Shown here: positions 59,685-64,000 of the stretch, piece after piece | Numbering within the stretch: the first letter of the stretch is position 1 | Layout: each line of letters begins with the position of its first letter | NCBI GenBank assembly: GCA_030686995.1 | Contig: JARVZY010002393.1 | Span: 372,001 to 436,000, forward strand | Direction: 5' to 3' | From: Artemisia argyi | Lineage: Eukaryota; Streptophyta; Magnoliopsida; Asterales; Asteraceae | DNA: 64,000 nt | Program-made: the position numbers and the translations under genes | Notes under the pieces: model-generated | Databases searched by the model: none | Told to the model about the DNA's origin: nothing | Seen by the model: the letters and a program-made list of their open reading frames with translations, nothing else

Positions 59685-60725
59685 TAACGAGTAGTGTACC
59701 CGATCAATATGTAGATGGTGGTAAGCAGAGTGTTGATCAATAAGAGTGGAGCATAATATCTAGTTAGTCTAATCATTATTTTAATTCCTAAGTTAGTTTT
59801 ACAACGTAATCTAACGCAAAGGGGGGGGGGGGGGTTAGTCTGAGAGACTAGCACGATTTGGTTAAATTAACTAAAACTATAAAATACAACTAATGAGATA
59901 GAATTACAACGATTGGCGAACACATACACAAATAGATAATAGATATAGATAAGAAGGTCTGACTAATGATTAAGTAGCTTGTCACTTGTTTTATTGCTAG
60001 TTTTATATGATGAGTATTGTAATCTAATATGTCTCGTTGGATCTTAAGTATAGGCGAGTAAACTCTTAATGACTACTTATGGTTAATAATTAATTTACTA
60101 AGTTATTAGGCTAGTGAACTAATCGTGGGATGAGGTATGGCAGCCCCGAACAAGCCACTGATAGGCATAGAGGTTATCAATGCACATATAAAAAGAACAA
60201 AAAAAAAACATCATATATATAAACTTTAATCTATGTGAAAGCAATTTTAAGGGGAGCAATATGGCGGTCACAAACTTATCAATCTTGATGGATTAAAGCT
60301 TACTATTACAATAAAACAAGACTGCTTAATTGAGTTAAATTACAAGCAGAACCTTCTTACTGCTCTAAAATCTTCAATGTGGTGTGTCTTGTGTTGCCTT
60401 TTCGTTGTTCTTCCTCTCCTTAGGGTTTATGTTTCAGTTTCTCTAAGTTTTAGTTCACGAAATTCGACTGTATCTAGGGGTATTTATAGTTTCTGTCCGA
60501 GGGTTTGATGCGGCGCATCTACAAAGTAGATGCAGCGTATCTAGGTAACTTCGCGTGGGGTCCAAGATGAATATATTCTGAAATATTCGTACACCGTCTT
60601 CAAATGCGGCGTATCTTGAATCTTCTATGTGGCGCATGTCCTTCAGTATCTTGAATCTTTTATTGTAGGACCTTATATCTATCAACTTTATCACATATAA
60701 GCACGTAAATGAAGTAAAGATGGTG
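59685..60725. other. Non-coding spacer
   Basis: Includes a 14-nt G run at 59821-59834. Short GATGCGGCGCATCT and AAATGCGGCGTATCTTGAAT phrases repeat at 60507-60655. No gene was recognised. Confidence 0.45.
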
Positions 60726-60729
60726 ACTT

Positions 60730-61076
60730 GTATATATGTATGTGGCGTTAATATAGAGAAAGAGAGAATAAGATGAAGAGAACTTTTATTGAAAAGAGGC
60801 ACACATAATACACACACAAGCACACACCTCAAAATGAGCCTTTGAGGTGTTTATATAGTACTAACATAAGATGATGCCCTAAAGGCTTTCTATGGGCTTC
60901 TGCTTGGACTTGGATTACATGAAACATTACAAGGCTTACTAACTTAACTCTTAACATATTAGCTTGCCAAGTCCAAAGCCCAATGACTAAACTATTACAT
61001 ATCATAACCCACGACACAAAGTTCTTAAAAATGAGAATGACCATCACTTTTCTATTACATATTTTTAATGCTAACA
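60730..61076 (-). mobile_element. Copia-type 3' LTR, minus orientation
   Basis: On minus, AGGGGGAGAT directly precedes TGTTAGCATT at 61076, the usual polypurine tract and LTR start of plant Copia elements. Downstream on minus lie TATATAAA (60857-60850) and AATAAA (60790-60785), spaced as an LTR promoter and polyadenylation signal. The far end near 60730 is approximate. Confidence 0.7.
60850..60857 (-). promoter_or_regulatory. LTR TATA box (Copia)
   Basis: TATATAAA on minus within the LTR, about 60 bp before an AATAAA signal. Confidence 0.5.
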
Positions 61077-62459
61077 ATCTCCCCCTAAGGGGTGGTCATT
61101 CGAATGATGCTGCACGTGATTAGGTCTTCTGTGTTCTTTGTCTTGAACTTTGTGTGTCTTGTAGATTAGCCTTTAGTCTTTGTTCCTTCATGCTTTGTGA
61201 TCTTTGATAGCTGACTTTTCATCTTTCTTTGTCTGCCTTTCGCCACTTCTTAGTCTGTGGTGGTTGTCCGTCATTCCAACATGCTCATACGTCTTTGAAC
61301 TTTGAGATTCATGCATTAGTTGTTCCCTTTCTTTCACATAGATCTTTGTCTCTTTTCTTTGGAGATTCTCCTTTTTGGCATAGAATCTTTCTTTGAACTT
61401 TGTGTTGCTTAGATCTTTGATGGAGATTTCTTTGACTTTGTGACGTGAGTATGAGCATGTGGAGTCTATCGTCATGGAGGTGATATGATGCTGCAAGTAA
61501 ACAGTTAGCAATAAATCAACCGGTACTTACAGGTTCGAATTAGAGATCGTCAACAGCATAGTGTGAAGACTCCTTCTAACCCTTACCAAGGCTGTTCCCA
61601 ATTCGGATACTCCCGAGAGAGCTTACGAGACCTACTAAGTAGATCAACGAATGGGTGAGTCGCTGGGGATCACTCCACGACTGTAGACCGTTTTGAAACC
61701 ACCGCGAACACTAAGCGTAACCTACAGGAAGTTACCGAAGTGACCTGCTGTCAGGGCTGTTTGATATTGACCCTGGCAGGAGTTTCCGTTCAATCATTGA
61801 GAAATACATAAGTAAACCCTCTCATAAACTTTCTCGGCAAATTGCTAAGATCTGCGTAGGACTCTTAAATTTACATCTGGCGTCCTTAATGATGAACAAT
61901 CAGTGTAGAAATATCATGTGTTCCTGTGAGATCTTTTGATGAATCTCGGGGCCCTAGACTCGATAAGTGCACATTTGGTTTCCTATGCGGAGATTAGGGA
62001 GAGGTCTCCTGTTTCAATATAAACCATCTCTAAGAGACAGGTTGATAGATTACACCGGTTCCCCGTGAGAATGAAACAAGCTCTTTTAAGAGAACTTGAG
62101 TGGTTAAGAAGGTTTAGTGCAGTGTGTCACTGGGTCCATGACGTCTTTGTCTTCAATACCAGTGTCACCTTAGTAACAACCGATAGCATATGAACTGAAC
62201 CCGGTTTCTGCCCTATGGTTGAACATATGGAGGGCTATTTCTTTTCACCCTTTTTCATAACTTTTCTTTTTAATTCTTCAACCCATTCTTTATCCTTTCT
62301 TATTTACTCCTTTTTTCAATCATACCTAAGGACTTCTAATTCTAATCTATTGGATTTGCCCTTGGGTAGATCCCTCCGGCTCTGGCGGATCATAGAACGG
62401 TTTTTCCTAACCTTAGTCACCTTATATCTTCATGACTATCCTATTGTTGCCATAAAACC
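61077..62459 (-). mobile_element. Copia interior remnant, non-coding
   Basis: This lies upstream of the polypurine tract on the sense strand. No integrase, reverse transcriptase or gag motif is visible. It is cut by the family C LTR at 62460, so the coding part may continue beyond that insertion or be lost. Confidence 0.5.
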
Positions 62460-64000
62460 TGTAACACCCCAACCCAACAAGGGTCAAAATGTCACATTAT
62501 GGTGCCAAATCAGAACATACAAATGCAAGCGGAAGAATTATAAACATAAAGTTACAAAGGTATTCTAAGGTTACAAAAGAAATGCTAACTCTATACAAGA
62601 AGAAATATGAAGCCAAACAGAAATCTAATTGAATCCAAATCCAAGTCTAATCCAGATGTAATGGCTTCTAATCATCGGGTAGTCCACTAACGCTCCTATA
62701 CACTCGTCACCCAAACCCAGCTTCCAACCTAAAACCTGCCGCAGGAAAAGAAATGCGGCTGAGCTTAAAAAGCCCAGTGAATAGATATATAACAAAACAA
62801 ACGGATAAACGAAGCGTATGTAACTATAAGAAAAGAAATCATAAGCTCCTGCTGAAACGAATATCATCTGTCAAATGCATAAGAGATCAACGATAACTGA
62901 ACAAATATCAACAATCAATTGAATAACGAGTATGAAAAGTCAAGTGATAATAAGAATCATATAGTAACCAGAATCAAAGAGCACGTATCAACAAAGGCTT
63001 GTCTACCCGAGACACTCGAATAGACATAAAGAACATAGGAAAGCCACGAGTCGACCTACCCGAGACACTCGAATAGATCTCAAATCACATAATCACATAT
63101 CCGTCAATTCATAGGGTGTACATAGAGTAGCTAACTCCAATGTACCAGGCGTGAAAGGGGTACAAGGCACGTACAGCCAGTCACAAAATCAAATCATATA
63201 ATATCATATCATATCAAACATATCCTAGGATGCATCCATACGCCCCCCACAAACAAATCATATACAAAGTGGCCAAGAGATCTCATATCATATCATAATC
63301 AGACGGGGACGCCGGGGACTAATCACACCGCCCCAGATAGTGTCATGCCATTAGTGCCTCAATGACACACCCATGGTACCTCTATGAGTAGACTAAAAAC
63401 TCGGGCATCAGAACAGAATATATCAGAACAAACAAAGCAAGGCTATCCATAACAAAATGCTCCCAGAGCATGACTGAACAGAATGCTCCCAGAGCATAAT
63501 ATAGCAGAAAATCGCAATCACATAATCATAATTAAAGTAGATAGCAAATCAGAATCAAATCAGAGGTATCATAGCAAGGCTCATATCAAATAGATCATAT
63601 CAACGAATCATATCAAATGGATCATATCAATCATATCAAATGAGGAACATAGCAATGGCATAACTGAAGGGAATCTTAGCAGTGTCAAGGATCGAAAGAA
63701 AGTCATGAGAAGTCCCTACTGAAAAGGGATAGAATATCTGTACCTTAAGCCACCAACGAAATTATATCATAACATATGAGTAGGAAGTCACTCCTTCTTC
63801 TGCGAATCTTGAGACGGATTAAACGAACATAACAAGAACAAGAATTAGACCACACTTGAGCCCAACCTACGATCCAAGACAATACCAAACGCCAACGTTC
63901 ACACCACAACTAATTACCAACGTTTGTTTACCCGCGAACCTGATCACCAATCCTTCTCTAACCTGATAGTACCCACAATCATAGCCACCACCTTGAACCA
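62460..64000 (-). mobile_element. LTR of family C, copy 3, running off the window
   Basis: It begins TGTAACACCCCAACCC, the reverse complement of the end of copies 1 and 2, and carries the same blocks in reverse order: twin hairpins at 62738-62777, AGGATGCATCCATACGCCCC near 63227 and AGTCATGAGAAG near 63700. It interrupts the Copia remnant to its left. Its far end is beyond 64000. Confidence 0.8.

Noticed and set aside
1..64000. CRISPR arrays, bacterial operons or Shine-Dalgarno sites
   Set aside because: Repeats present are plant transposon repeats and microsatellites; the sequence is eukaryotic.

Overview
This window is plant nuclear DNA. It is AT-rich, has a spliced plant-specific transcription factor gene with GT-AG introns, and is otherwise almost entirely transposable elements, many nested. 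The retrotransposon families and the style of the gene fragments suggest a eudicot, possibly a composite (Asteraceae); that placement is inference, not shown by the sequence. There are no operons, CRISPR arrays or rRNA genes, and I found no convincing tRNA gene.

Layout. 1-3.5 kb: unassigned decayed DNA with one interrupted protein-like frame. 3.5-6.1 kb: a probable solo LTR split by a MITE. 6.7-7.1 kb: two small MITEs in TA repeats. 7121-12973: a 5.85 kb Mutator-like element with about 190 bp terminal inverted repeats and a perfect 9-bp target duplication; it carries a broken BAHD acyltransferase fragment and other exon-like pieces, so it looks like a Pack-MULE. 13.3-15.3 kb: an LTR remnant and a LINE fragment. 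15.3-19.4 kb: a T/G-rich tract full of small hairpins, then a hAT-like element holding a MITE. 19673-28809: a minus-strand Ty3/gypsy element with 2.4 kb LTRs, 5-bp target duplication, primer-binding site and polypurine tract, and decayed RNase H and integrase. 29.6-31.2 kb: a Tourist-like MITE, an 82-bp copy of part of the nearby ARR gene, and an unidentified exon-like piece.

31.36-34.1 kb: a leucine-rich-repeat receptor-like protein pseudogene (minus), broken by frameshifts and by a 352-bp MITE. 35011-38350: the one intact-looking gene, a five-exon type-B response regulator (586 aa, minus strand), the transcription factor class at the end of the cytokinin phosphorelay.

40908-49246: a Mutator-like element with 9-bp target duplication, interrupted by a very young non-autonomous LTR retrotransposon (41884-48674) whose two 3058-bp LTRs show only two differences that I found, and whose 675-bp interior has no coding capacity but a row of strong stem-loops. 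49.9-50.2 kb: a SINE with an 18-bp target duplication. 51172-52624: a long-TIR element with a snap-back core of short repeats. 53.4 kb: a hAT-type MITE. 55.5-56.6 kb: another long-TIR element. 56712-59679: a solo LTR of a diverged relative of the young element. 60.7-62.5 kb: part of a Copia element. 62460-64000: the edge of a third copy of the LTR family seen at 6 and 15 kb.

Only the response regulator is a strong candidate for a working gene. The receptor pseudogene is its nearest gene-like neighbour, and I see no functional link between them.
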